A stretch of DNA of 64,000 bases from contig NZ_QWDC01000001.1 of NCBI RefSeq assembly GCF_003432115.1, positions 682,001-746,000 of the forward strand, written 5' to 3'. The notes beneath the pieces are model-generated. The model did not search any database. It saw only the letters and a list, made by a program, of their open reading frames with translations, and was not told the DNA's origin. Position numbers and translations under genes: made by a program. This DNA comes from Mucilaginibacter conchicola. GTDB taxonomy: Bacteria > Bacteroidota > Bacteroidia > Sphingobacteriales > Sphingobacteriaceae. Shown one piece after another: positions 24,138 through 32,950 of this stretch; the stretch's first letter is position 1, and every line of letters starts with the position of its first letter.

Positions 24138-27100
24138 ATGAAAAACCTTATAAACCTTGTCGGCTCGCGCAGAGGGCAGGTTATTTTTGCTGTTGCACTT
24201 GTACTAATTGCCGGTGTAATATTCTTTGCCCGCCGGCACAAACACAATAATCAAAAAGTTGATGCCGCCTTTAGTCGTTATGTAGAATCCTACACTACTG
24301 GTGTTATCTCTAAGAAAAGTACCATCCGCATAAAACTTGCCGGCGAAGTGCAGGTGGCTCACGCCCAAAACGAAGAATTGAAGGATGGCATTTTTGACTT
24401 CTCACCATCTGTAAAAGGAAAAGCATATTGGATAGATGATCGTACTGTAGAGTTCAGACCAGCTGAAGCATTAGATCCTAATGAAGATTATTCGGTTGAT
24501 TTTGCCTTAGGCAAAGTGGTTAAAGTTGAAGATGGCTTTGAGCATTTCAAATTCGGTTTCCAAACCGTAAAGCCCGATTTTACTGTTTCGTTCGCAGGCC
24601 TGCGCTCAGCCACATCCACCTCTACAGATCGGATGAAGCTGATAGGTACCGTGCAAACTGCCGATGTGGAAGAACAGGCTAAGATAGAGAAGCTGGTAAA
24701 AGTGAACTATCCATCGGCTACAAAAATAAGCTGGCAGCATAATGGCTTAACCAAATCGCACCAATTTACGGTTGATAATATTACCCGTACCGAAGCTGCT
24801 ACCCCTCTTACTTTAAACTGGGATGGCGATGCTTTGGGCATAGATAAAAAAGGCAAGCAAGATTATGAAGTGCCGGCCAAAGGCGACTTTAAAGTTTTAG
24901 AAGTACGTGCTGTACAGGATAACGACCAATATGTATCTGTGCAATTCTCCGACCCTATCCTTGTTGGCCAGGAACTGAATGGTTTGGTAGGTATCACCAA
25001 CGTTGCAGATGCAGCTTATACCATTGACGGCAGCATTGTAAAAGTTTACGCACCAGAACGTTTGCAGGGCAATTACAATGTTTTTGTTAACGAGGGAATT
25101 TACAGCATCACACATCAAAAAATTAAAAAGGGCTACACCGCCAATGTGTTCTTTGAGAACCGCCTACCGCAGGTGATCATCCCGGGCAAAGGTGTTATCC
25201 TGCCTGACTCCGGCAAGCTGATGATGCCTTTTGAGGCTATAAACCTGAATGCGGTTGATGTAAGCATCATAAAGATCTACGAGAACAATGTTCCGCAATA
25301 TTTCCAAAGCAACAGCTTTGATGGTGGCGTAGAGCTAAGGCAGGTAGGTAAACCTATAGTACAAAAAACCATCAGGCTGGATGTTGATAAAGGCCTCAAC
25401 CTTACAAAAAAGAATCGCTTTATGCTGGATGTTGACCAGTTGATGCGTGCCGAGCCGGGTGCTATTTACCGCGTTATCATCGGTTTCCGTAAGGAGTATT
25501 CATTGTACAATTGCAGCGCAGGCAAGCTTGCCCCCAAAGGCGATGATGATGAGTATGGATATGACGAAGGCGAATACGGTGGCAACAACAGTGGCCGCGT
25601 AAGTGATGAGGATGATGATTTCTGGCAGCGCTATGATAATTACTATCCCGAAGGTTACAACTGGCAGGACCGTGACGACCCATGTACGGAATCGTACTTC
25701 AGCAAAAACCGCTGGGCAACGCGCAACATCATCGCATCAAACATTGGGTTGATAGCCAAACGCGGCAATGATAACAACATGACCGTTGCGGTAACCAATA
25801 TCCTGAGTGCCGAACCGATGAGCGGCGTTGAACTGGAATTACTGGATTACCAGAAGCAACTGATCCTGAAAACCAAATCAGACGGCGACGGGCTGGCCAC
25901 CTTTACACCTAAGCGTAAACCATACCTGCTGGTAGCTAAAAAAGGCAACGAGCGCGGCTACCTTAAACTGGATGATGGCAGCTCGCTCCCACTCTCGCGC
26001 TTCAATGTTGGCGGCGAACAGGTGCAGAACGGACTGAAAGGTTTCTTATACGGCGAGCGCGGTGTATGGCGCCCCGGCGATTCAATATTCGTGACGTTTA
26101 TACTTGAGGATAAACTGAAAACCTTACCTGCAGACCATCCCGTTGAGTTTGAATTGTATAACCCTAACGGGCAATTGTATCGCAAAATAACGCGTACAAG
26201 CGCTGTTGACGGTTTCTATAGCTTCCACACCGCTACCGAAACCAGCTCGCCAACCGGTAACTGGAGTGCAGTGGTAAAAGTGGGTGGTGCATCGTTCCAG
26301 AAAAACATTAAGGTAGAAACCATTATGCCAAACAGGCTAAAGGTGAAGCTGGATTTCGGTAATGCAAAAGAACTTACCAAAAACGATGGTGTTAACGGTA
26401 CGCTGAGTGCACAATGGCTGTTCGGTGGTGCGGCTCAGAATTTAAAAGCTAAGGTTGATGCATTTCTTTCATCGCAAACTACATCATTTAAAGGTTTTGA
26501 GGATTACAATTTTGATGATCCTACCCTTGCCTTCAACACCCAAACACAAACAGTTTTTGATGGTAAGCTGAACGAGAATGGCGTAGCACAGGTTAGTCCG
26601 GATGTGAACGTGGAGAAACAGGCTCCGGGCCAGTTACGTGCAAACTTTGTGGTTAAAGTATTTGAGGCGGGCGGCAACTTCAGCATACAGCAGGCCAGCA
26701 TGCCTTACAATGTGTACAGCGGCTATGTTGGTTTAAAAACGCCAAAAGGCAGCGACCTTAGTGGCATGCTGGTGACCGATAAAGACCATCAAATAGATAT
26801 TGCCGATGTAGATGTGAACGGCTCCCCTCTTGCAGGCAGCCGCAACGTTGAAGTTGAACTTTACAAGATACAATGGCGCTGGTGGTGGGATGAGAGCGGT
26901 AATGAGCTAAGCAACTTTACGCAAGACCGCTACAACAAACTTATCAAAACCGATAATATACAACTGACCAACGGCCGTGGTAAGTGGAATTTGCGCATCA
27001 ATAAATCAGATTGGGGCCGTTACCTTATTCGTATTAAAGACCCTCAAACCGGCCACTCTACCGGTAAGATCATTTATGCCGACTGGCCAAACTGGTCTGA

Positions 27101-29753
27101 ACGTTTGCAAAACACCGACCCTACCGAGGCGGCCATGTTATCGTTCACCTCAGATAAACCAAACTACAAAGTTGGCGAAGAGGCAACCCTAACCATCCCT
27201 ACTGGTGGCGACGGCCGTGCTCTGATCAGTTTCGAGAATGGCAGCAAGGTGCTCAAAACTACCTGGATAGATACCAAGAAAGGTGAAACGCGCTATACCT
27301 TTAAGATAGACGAGACCATGGCACCTAATGTGTTTGTGAACGTTACGCTGCTACAGCGCCACGCCCAAACGGTTAACGACTTGCCTATCCGTATGTATGG
27401 TGCTATCCCGCTGGTAGTTGATGATCCGGCCACGGTGTTAAAACCTGTTATCAGCATGCCGGATAAGATAAGGCCGGAGACACAATCGGCCATCACAGTT
27501 TCAGAAGCAAACGGCAAGGAAATGACCTACACCATTGCCATTGTTGACGAAGGCTTGCTGGATATCACCAATTACAAAACGCCTGACCCTCATGAGGCTT
27601 TCTATGCCCGCGAAGCGTTAGGTGTTAAAACCTGGGACCTGTTTGATTATGTGATAGGCGCCTTCGGTGGCGGTCTGGAACGTATCCTGAGTATTGGTGG
27701 TGATGGTACCAACGGTGTAAAAAAAGACGTAACCGTAAACCGCTTTAAACCGGTAGTGAAATTCCTGGGGCCATTCCACTTGGGTGCAGGCGATAAGCAA
27801 ACAACCAAATTTACCCTGCCACAATACGTAGGTTCGGTTAAAGCGATGGTTATTGCCGGGCACGACGGCGCTTATGGTTCTGCAGATAAAGCAGTAGCCG
27901 TTAAAAAACCGCTGATGATTTTGGCTACACTGCCGCGCGTTCTCGGCCCATCAGAAAAGATACAGCTGCCGGTGACTGTTTTTGCGATGGAGAACAACAT
28001 CAAAGCGGTTACGGTGCAGGTGCAATCAAATGCATTCAGCAACCTTGGTGGTAACAATACTAAAGTGGTACGCTTTGATAAACCGGGCGATCAACTGGTG
28101 ACCTTTGACCTTGATGTGAAAGATTTTGTAGGCGTTGGCAAAGTAAAAATCACTGCTAAAGCAGGTAATGAATCTACCGCTTATGATGTTGAGCTGAACG
28201 TGCGCAACCCTAACCCGCCGGTTACCCGCATAATGGAGAAAGAACTTGAGCCGGGTGCTATGTATGGTGCTATTTATAACGCCATTGGCATTAATGGCAC
28301 CAACAAAGCTACGCTTGAGGTATCAAGCATCCCATCACTGAACTTAGCTAAGCGATTAAATTATCTCATCACTTATCCGCATGGTTGTGTAGAACAAACC
28401 ACATCATCAGGCTTCCCGCAATTGTATTTGAATGATCTGTTAGATCTTACTCCACGCCAAAAAGCGGAGACAGAACGCAATATCAAATCTACCATCGCGA
28501 GATTGAACGGTTTCCGAGTAGCAGGTGGTGGCCTTAGCTACTGGCCTGACGGCGGCAATGCCGACGAATGGGGAACCAATTATGCAGGCCATTTCCTGAT
28601 AGCCGCACAGGCCAAAGGCTACAGCCTACCATCGGGTATGTTGGATGACTGGAAGCGCTATCAGAAACAAAAGGCTATCAATTGGTCGCCTGATCCTAAC
28701 AGCAATATCCACGGTGGATATTATTATACCGATCTGATACAGGCTTACCGTTTATACTTATTAGCCTTAGCTGGCTCACCTGAACTGGGTGCAATGAACC
28801 GCCTGCGCGAGTATAATTACCTGAGCGTTGAAGGTCGTTGGAGACTGGCTGCCGCGTATAAACTGGCCGGCCAGCCGGAAGTTGGACAGCGCCTGATAGC
28901 TAAACTGCCGACAACAGTTAAGCCATACAACAGCATGTACGGCACCTATGGCAGCGACCTGCGCGATGAGGCCATGATACTGGAAACTCTTACCCTGTTT
29001 GGCCAGCAACAGCGCGCTGCAGGACTGGTAAGGACGGTGGCGGCCAAACTATCGCAGGATAGCTGGTACAGTACGCAAACTACCGCCTACTCGCTCATCG
29101 CGATAGCTCAATACTGTGGCACTAACAAAAACGGCGGCAAACTGCAGTTTAACTATACGGCAGGCAGTGCAAAAGGTAACATCAACGGTAACTCTTACCT
29201 GTGGCAGCAGGAACTTGCGCCTAACGGTGGCAAGGTAACGCTGAAAAACAATGGTAGCAACAGGCTTTATGTAAGGCTGATACAGCAAGGGCAACCATCA
29301 TCGGGCCAGGATGTAAAAACTTATGTAAATCCTGATGTATTGCAGATGAAAGTAGCTTATTTCTCGCTGGCAGGTAAACTCATCGATCCATCGGCATTAA
29401 AACAGGGGACTGACTTTGTTGCACAGGTAACCGTCAAAAATCCGGGTAAACGCGGGCGTTATGATAACCTGGCGCTTACGCAGATCTTCCCATCAGGATG
29501 GGAAATCCTGAACAGCCGTATGCTGAATAACGATGAGGCATTTAAATCATCACCATCAGATTACCGCGACATCCGCGACGACAGGGTGAACACCTATTTC
29601 AGCCTTACCGAAGGCAAAGAAGTGGTTTACTACGTAATGCTTAATGCAGCCTACGCTGGTAAATACTACCTGCCTGCGGCATACACCGAAGCGATGTATG
29701 ATCATAACATCAATGCTTTAGTACAAGGGCAATGGGTTGAAGTTATTAAGTAG
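24138..29753 (+). CDS. Alpha-2-macroglobulin family protein (bacterial, membrane-anchored)
   Basis: 1871 residues from MKNLINLVGSRRG, followed by one transmembrane anchor (FAVALVLIAGVIFFARRH) and a periplasmic chain of macroglobulin domains. The reactive thioester motif is present: HGCVEQTT with Cys1417, followed by the helical toroid (LPSGMLDDWKRYQKQKA). Known role of the family: trapping attacking proteases via the thioester. Around residues 475-525 is an Asp/Glu/Gly/Tyr-rich insert (DDDEYGYDEGEYGG). Start alternatives at 24063 and 24117 only lengthen the N-terminus. The penicillin-binding protein 1C gene that often accompanies this family is not adjacent. Confidence 0.94.
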   Translation: MKNLINLVGSRRGQVIFAVALVLIAGVIFFARRHKHNNQKVDAAFSRYVESYTTGVISKKSTIRIKLAGEVQVAHAQNEELKDGIFDFSPSVKGKAYWIDDRTVEFRPAEALDPNEDYSVDFALGKVVKVEDGFEHFKFGFQTVKPDFTVSFAGLRSATSTSTDRMKLIGTVQTADVEEQAKIEKLVKVNYPSATKISWQHNGLTKSHQFTVDNITRTEAATPLTLNWDGDALGIDKKGKQDYEVPAKGDFKVLEVRAVQDNDQYVSVQFSDPILVGQELNGLVGITNVADAAYTIDGSIVKVYAPERLQGNYNVFVNEGIYSITHQKIKKGYTANVFFENRLPQVIIPGKGVILPDSGKLMMPFEAINLNAVDVSIIKIYENNVPQYFQSNSFDGGVELRQVGKPIVQKTIRLDVDKGLNLTKKNRFMLDVDQLMRAEPGAIYRVIIGFRKEYSLYNCSAGKLAPKGDDDEYGYDEGEYGGNNSGRVSDEDDDFWQRYDNYYPEGYNWQDRDDPCTESYFSKNRWATRNIIASNIGLIAKRGNDNNMTVAVTNILSAEPMSGVELELLDYQKQLILKTKSDGDGLATFTPKRKPYLLVAKKGNERGYLKLDDGSSLPLSRFNVGGEQVQNGLKGFLYGERGVWRPGDSIFVTFILEDKLKTLPADHPVEFELYNPNGQLYRKITRTSAVDGFYSFHTATETSSPTGNWSAVVKVGGASFQKNIKVETIMPNRLKVKLDFGNAKELTKNDGVNGTLSAQWLFGGAAQNLKAKVDAFLSSQTTSFKGFEDYNFDDPTLAFNTQTQTVFDGKLNENGVAQVSPDVNVEKQAPGQLRANFVVKVFEAGGNFSIQQASMPYNVYSGYVGLKTPKGSDLSGMLVTDKDHQIDIADVDVNGSPLAGSRNVEVELYKIQWRWWWDESGNELSNFTQDRYNKLIKTDNIQLTNGRGKWNLRINKSDWGRYLIRIKDPQTGHSTGKIIYADWPNWSERLQNTDPTEAAMLSFTSDKPNYKVGEEATLTIPTGGDGRALISFENGSKVLKTTWIDTKKGETRYTFKIDETMAPNVFVNVTLLQRHAQTVNDLPIRMYGAIPLVVDDPATVLKPVISMPDKIRPETQSAITVSEANGKEMTYTIAIVDEGLLDITNYKTPDPHEAFYAREALGVKTWDLFDYVIGAFGGGLERILSIGGDGTNGVKKDVTVNRFKPVVKFLGPFHLGAGDKQTTKFTLPQYVGSVKAMVIAGHDGAYGSADKAVAVKKPLMILATLPRVLGPSEKIQLPVTVFAMENNIKAVTVQVQSNAFSNLGGNNTKVVRFDKPGDQLVTFDLDVKDFVGVGKVKITAKAGNESTAYDVELNVRNPNPPVTRIMEKELEPGAMYGAIYNAIGINGTNKATLEVSSIPSLNLAKRLNYLITYPHGCVEQTTSSGFPQLYLNDLLDLTPRQKAETERNIKSTIARLNGFRVAGGGLSYWPDGGNADEWGTNYAGHFLIAAQAKGYSLPSGMLDDWKRYQKQKAINWSPDPNSNIHGGYYYTDLIQAYRLYLLALAGSPELGAMNRLREYNYLSVEGRWRLAAAYKLAGQPEVGQRLIAKLPTTVKPYNSMYGTYGSDLRDEAMILETLTLFGQQQRAAGLVRTVAAKLSQDSWYSTQTTAYSLIAIAQYCGTNKNGGKLQFNYTAGSAKGNINGNSYLWQQELAPNGGKVTLKNNGSNRLYVRLIQQGQPSSGQDVKTYVNPDVLQMKVAYFSLAGKLIDPSALKQGTDFVAQVTVKNPGKRGRYDNLALTQIFPSGWEILNSRMLNNDEAFKSSPSDYRDIRDDRVNTYFSLTEGKEVVYYVMLNAAYAGKYYLPAAYTEAMYDHNINALVQGQWVEVIK

Positions 29754-29762
29754 TCTGTTAAC

Positions 29763-29797
29763 GATTAGAGGTTAGTTGATCAGAGATTAGTTAATCT
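29763..29797. repeat. TTAGTTGATCAGAGATTAG repeat, second copy
   Basis: Nineteen bases (29772-29790) are identical to the complement of 9497-9515 in the topA spacer. It lies directly behind the alpha-2-macroglobulin stop codon. Confidence 0.55.
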
Positions 29798-29813
29798 GAC
29801 ACAATACAAACGC

Positions 29814-29906
29814 GTCATTGCGAGGTACGAAGCAATCTCTTTAAGCAAGTCCATTAAGAATGGTTTATAACTGTCCTGAAGAGATTGCTTCGTACCTCGC
29901 AATGAC
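29814..29906. repeat. 28-bp inverted repeat, GTCATTGCGAGG family, copy 1
   Basis: The arm at 29814-29841 (starting GTCATTGCGAGGTACGAAGC) is perfectly complementary to 29879-29906, with 37 nt between. A near-identical pair of arms lies at 32430-32511. Such elements are common between genes in Bacteroidota genomes and behave like REP/MITE-type repeats. A 90-codon minus-strand frame across it is an artefact. Confidence 0.8.
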
Positions 29907-29952
29907 ATGTTATAATGCACACGCCTAAGTTCGGCGCTTACCCAGCCTATGA

Positions 29953-30053
29953 GATGCCGAAATAAATTCGGCATGACGGAAGTTAAAACAGAAAAAGCCC
30001 CCGATAAATCGGGGGCTTTTTTATATCCTGTTGCTGGTGTCCCCACCAACAAT
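29953..30053. terminator. Terminator and small palindromes behind alpha-2-macroglobulin
   Basis: Three structures in a row. ATGCCGAA-ATAAA-TTCGGCAT at 29953-29973 is a short palindrome. AAAAAGCCCCCGAT-AA-ATCGGGGGCTTTTT at 29992-30021 is a strong bidirectional terminator for the convergent alpha-2-macroglobulin and DUF1080 genes. TTGCTGGTG-TCCC-CACCAACAA (about 30031-30052) is a third copy of the hairpin family seen behind proA. Confidence 0.8.
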
Positions 30054-30058
30054 ACTAA

Positions 30059-31033
30059 TTACTTAGCAGGCGTAATTACAATGTTTCTGTAATCTATCGG
30101 GCCGTGGTCGCCTTGTAGCATTAGCGGGCCTGGTTCGCCTTCGTTGCTGTCAAGAGCACCGCCGGTAATACCCGGGATAACCTGACGGCTAACAACTTCC
30201 TGTCCGTTAGCTACGATGGTAACCACACGGCCAACCAAAGTGATATCGTATGACTGCCATTCGCCGGCATTTTTAGCCATCATTTTGTTTGGTTGTATAA
30301 AACCGTAGATAGAGCTGAACTGATTGTTCAAAGGCTCTGGCTCACCGGTTTTGGTATCGATAACCTGGGTTTCGTAACGGCCGCGCAGGTAAACACCGCT
30401 GTTGCTGCCTTTCTCGTAACGGAACTCGATGTGTAATTTAAAGTCTTTGAACTTTTGATCGGTTAGCAGGTTTGCGCCTGATTTTTTGCTGCGCAAGATA
30501 CCGTTCTCCACCACCCATTGGTTTGGGCGGCCATCAGTATGCCATCCTTTGGTGTTTTTACCGTTAAGCAATTTAACAGGTTTGCCCCAAACAGGTGCTT
30601 TGGTTGGCAACAATGAAGGTGCACGTACGCCGGTAAAGCTGTAGCTTTTACCATCGGTGTACACCATGGTACCTTTTATGGTGTTGCCGCTCGCTTCAAA
30701 CTCAAAATCCATGTTGCGATCGCCCGGCTCCCATTGCAGCGGGAGAGAGAAACTGAATTTACCGTTAGCCTGTTTTATTTCAGAGATTGGGCGGGCACTA
30801 CCAAATGCATAAGTAAAACGGCCTATCAATACGCCATGAGAGCCGGATTTTTGTACCTCTAACCACGATGGTTGAGATTTGCCATCTTTTTCCATGGTGA
30901 TATCCCAGCGACCGATAACATCAGGGTCTTTTTTCATTTCCTGTGCTGAGGCACCATAATGCAAAGAGAAAGCGGCCATCATTACCATAGCCGCTTTACG
31001 AAAGATCTTGTTTGCGAGTGATTGTTTGTTCAT
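30059..31033 (-). CDS. Secreted DUF1080 (3-keto-disaccharide hydrolase-like) protein
   Basis: 324 residues with a signal peptide (AAMVMMAAFSLHYGASAQ). The N-terminal third is a beta-rich region of unknown type (VIGRWDITMEKDGKSQPSWL). From about residue 150 comes the DUF1080 concanavalin-like domain: VKLLNGKNTKGWH, WVVENGILRSK, FKLHIEFRYEKGSNSGVYLR, GEWQSYDITLVGR and GPIDYRNIVITP at the end. DUF1080 enzymes include glycosidases acting on 3-keto-sugars; whether this one is active is not clear. It stands alone between the terminator cluster and a dispersed repeat. Confidence 0.9.
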   Translation of the reverse strand: MNKQSLANKIFRKAAMVMMAAFSLHYGASAQEMKKDPDVIGRWDITMEKDGKSQPSWLEVQKSGSHGVLIGRFTYAFGSARPISEIKQANGKFSFSLPLQWEPGDRNMDFEFEASGNTIKGTMVYTDGKSYSFTGVRAPSLLPTKAPVWGKPVKLLNGKNTKGWHTDGRPNQWVVENGILRSKKSGANLLTDQKFKDFKLHIEFRYEKGSNSGVYLRGRYETQVIDTKTGEPEPLNNQFSSIYGFIQPNKMMAKNAGEWQSYDITLVGRVVTIVANGQEVVSRQVIPGITGGALDSNEGEPGPLMLQGDHGPIDYRNIVITPAK

Positions 31034-31080
31034 AATTGGTTATTAAGAGTATTTAAAACTACAAATTATTTCAATACCTC

Positions 31081-31204
31081 TGTCATTTCGACCGAGGTAC
31101 GAGGAGAAATCTTCTGCTATTTCTGATAAGCAAAACTTACAGCGTAACAAGATTTCTCGTCGCCCCTATGCGCTGCCCTGTGCTTCTGCTCGCTCGAAAT
31201 GACA
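31081..31204. repeat. Imperfect inverted repeat, TGTCATTTCG family, copy 1
   Basis: The left arm starts TGTCATTTCGACCGAGGTAC and reaches AGAAATCTT. The right arm (31146-31204) starts AACAAGATTTCTCGTCG and ends GCTCGAAATGACA. It resembles the element at 40743-40841 and fills the spacer between the DUF1080 and thioredoxin genes. Confidence 0.7.
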
Positions 31205-31218
31205 TTGTTTTATATCTT

Positions 31219-32340
31219 CTACTTCAGCACCTTCTCCAGCGTATCATGTAACTCCATGCCTTTAATGTTCTTTGCCACTATTTTTCCTGATGGATCTATC
31301 AGTACATTGGCCGGGATGGTAGTTATGCCATAACGGTCTTTTACTTTTTTAGCAGGCTCGTAATTATCTACAGCCTGTACCCATGGCAATTTGTCTTTTT
31401 TAATAGCTGCAAGCCATGCTTTCCTTTCGCTTTTGTCATCGATAGAAATACTTATAATGCTAAAGTTCCGGCCTTTGAATTTATCATACGCTGCCACAAC
31501 ATTGGGGTTCTCATCGCGGCAGGGTTTGCACCATGAGGCCCAAAAATCAACCAATATATATTTCCCTTTGTAGTCTTTCAATTTTACTTTCTTGCCGCCG
31601 GATGTTTTCAATTCAAAACCTGCTGCCACTACTCCTATTTGTGAGCGTTTTGCCGAATTGACAGATAAATTCATTGCCCTACCCAATTCCGTTTTTTTGT
31701 TTGCTGCGGATAACGAATTATAAGCATCGGCCACTGCTGAGAGATCTGCATGATTCACCAATTTGTCGAGAGTAAGCAAACTAACGTACGAACCAGGGTG
31801 CGATTTAATAAAGGCAAATTGTACCGGTGCCATTAGTTTTCTGATAGAGTCAATGGTTACGTTTATCGGGTTGGTATACTTAACATCTGTTTGCTGCTCC
31901 GGCGTAAGCGATTCGATATTTTTCACCTTACTAAGTTTTTCAGTGAATGGCTTCAATGCTTCTTCTAAGTCGGTATTATCCTCATTAAGAGGGGTGCCCA
32001 TAACTGCAGCATTGCTGAGCGAATCGTTAGTTATTATTTTGATATCTCCCGGTTCTATAAACACTTTTACAACATCATGCACTACATCAGCATACATCGG
32101 GTTTTCGTTCCTGTACAACGACCCTATTCCTGTGCCGTTGGTGGTTCCGGCAAAAGAAAACATCCCTTTGCTTACCAATGTAGAATCAAAATGCCTGTTG
32201 CCGCTTTCTTTATATAATAAGTATATTTTATCCCCTTCTGCAAACCCCTTTGAACTACCGGTTATTTTAAAAGTTTTTTGTGCCGACGCGAGAATCGGCA
32301 TGAGCATTAGTATGGACAGAATGTATTTTCTGATTAACAT
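31219..32340 (-). CDS. TlpA-like thiol-disulfide oxidoreductase with DUF4369 domain
   Basis: 373 residues. Signal peptide (YILSILMLMPILASAQ), no lipobox, then a DUF4369 beta domain (TFKITGSSKGFAEGDKIYLL), a helical middle, and a thioredoxin fold from about residue 235 (VGVVAAGFELKTSGGKKVKL) with the active site FWASWCKPCRDENP and cis-Pro segment ITTIPANVLIDPSGKI. Periplasmic enzymes of this kind reduce or reshuffle disulfides, or feed electrons to cytochrome maturation. A second member with the same architecture is encoded at 56370-57482. Confidence 0.92.
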   Translation of the reverse strand: MLIRKYILSILMLMPILASAQKTFKITGSSKGFAEGDKIYLLYKESGNRHFDSTLVSKGMFSFAGTTNGTGIGSLYRNENPMYADVVHDVVKVFIEPGDIKIITNDSLSNAAVMGTPLNEDNTDLEEALKPFTEKLSKVKNIESLTPEQQTDVKYTNPINVTIDSIRKLMAPVQFAFIKSHPGSYVSLLTLDKLVNHADLSAVADAYNSLSAANKKTELGRAMNLSVNSAKRSQIGVVAAGFELKTSGGKKVKLKDYKGKYILVDFWASWCKPCRDENPNVVAAYDKFKGRNFSIISISIDDKSERKAWLAAIKKDKLPWVQAVDNYEPAKKVKDRYGITTIPANVLIDPSGKIVAKNIKGMELHDTLEKVLK

Positions 32341-32429
32341 AGGCAGGGTTTAGCTGCTCTAAGATAGGGATTTACTTACAAAACTGCGTTGGGCCAATTG
32401 AGAGAAAGCGGGCGACAGCGATACCCACG

Positions 32430-32511
32430 CGTCATTGCGAGGAACGAAGCAATCTCCGAACTATACAGAGCCACTTGTCCTAAAGAGATTGCTTCGTTCC
32501 TCGCAATGACG
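32430..32511. repeat. 27-bp inverted repeat, GTCATTGCGAGG family, copy 2
   Basis: The arms CGTCATTGCGAGGAACGAAG... (32430-32456) and their exact complement (32485-32511) flank 28 nt. They differ from copy 1 at one arm base (GGAAC versus GGTAC), and both arms of each copy carry the matching change, so pairing is conserved. Confidence 0.8.
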
Positions 32512-32559
32512 TAGTGGTGGAGCGCGGTTAGATGCTTCGCTGTCGCTCAGCATCACGGC

Positions 32560-32949
32560 TTACTTCTCATACAACTCCAGCGGCAAGCCATCCGGATCAG
32601 TAAAGAAAGTAAAGCGTTTGCCTGTGGTTTCATCAACGCGGATGGGTTCGGTAACCACATCGTACTCTGAGAGATGGAAAATGGCTTCCTCAAGATTTGT
32701 AACCTCAAAAGCGAGGTGCCTTAACCCCACAGCCTCGGGGCGCGACGGCCTTGGTGGTGGCCCCGGAAAAGAAAAAAGCTCGATCTGGTAAAGTCCGTTG
32801 ACTTCCAGATCAAGCTTGTATGATTTGCGTTCTTCGCGATAGATCTCGCGAAGAACGGTGAAACCTAAAATTTCGGTATAAAATATTTTAGACCGCCCGT
32901 AATCTGAACAGATGATAGCAATGTGGTGTATCCTGTTCAGCTTCAGCAT
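32560..32949 (-). CDS. VOC-family protein (GloA2/YaeR-like)
   Basis: 129 residues with two vicinal-oxygen-chelate modules. Candidate metal ligands are visible at the usual places: His in IHHIAIICSDY, Glu in YQIELFSFPG, His in VGLRHLAFEV and Glu in GLPLELYEK. FYTEILGFTVLREIYRE and the FTFFTDPDGLPLELYE ending match the YaeR/SMU1112c group often called lactoylglutathione-lyase-like; its substrate is not established. Only 1 nt separates it from the purL stop, so it is the second gene of a purL transcript. Confidence 0.88.
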   Translation of the reverse strand: MLKLNRIHHIAIICSDYGRSKIFYTEILGFTVLREIYREERKSYKLDLEVNGLYQIELFSFPGPPPRPSRPEAVGLRHLAFEVTNLEEAIFHLSEYDVVTEPIRVDETTGKRFTFFTDPDGLPLELYEK

Positions 32950-32950
32950 A

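Noticed and set aside
29780..30052. 90-codon minus-strand frame across the repeat cluster behind alpha-2-macroglobulin
   Set aside because: It is made entirely of inverted repeats, a palindrome and a terminator; the translation has no protein character.
29814..32511. A composite transposon bounded by the two CGTCATTGCGAGG repeats
   Set aside because: The genes between (DUF1080 and thioredoxin) include no transposase, and such repeats are scattered singly in these genomes; no target duplication was seen.
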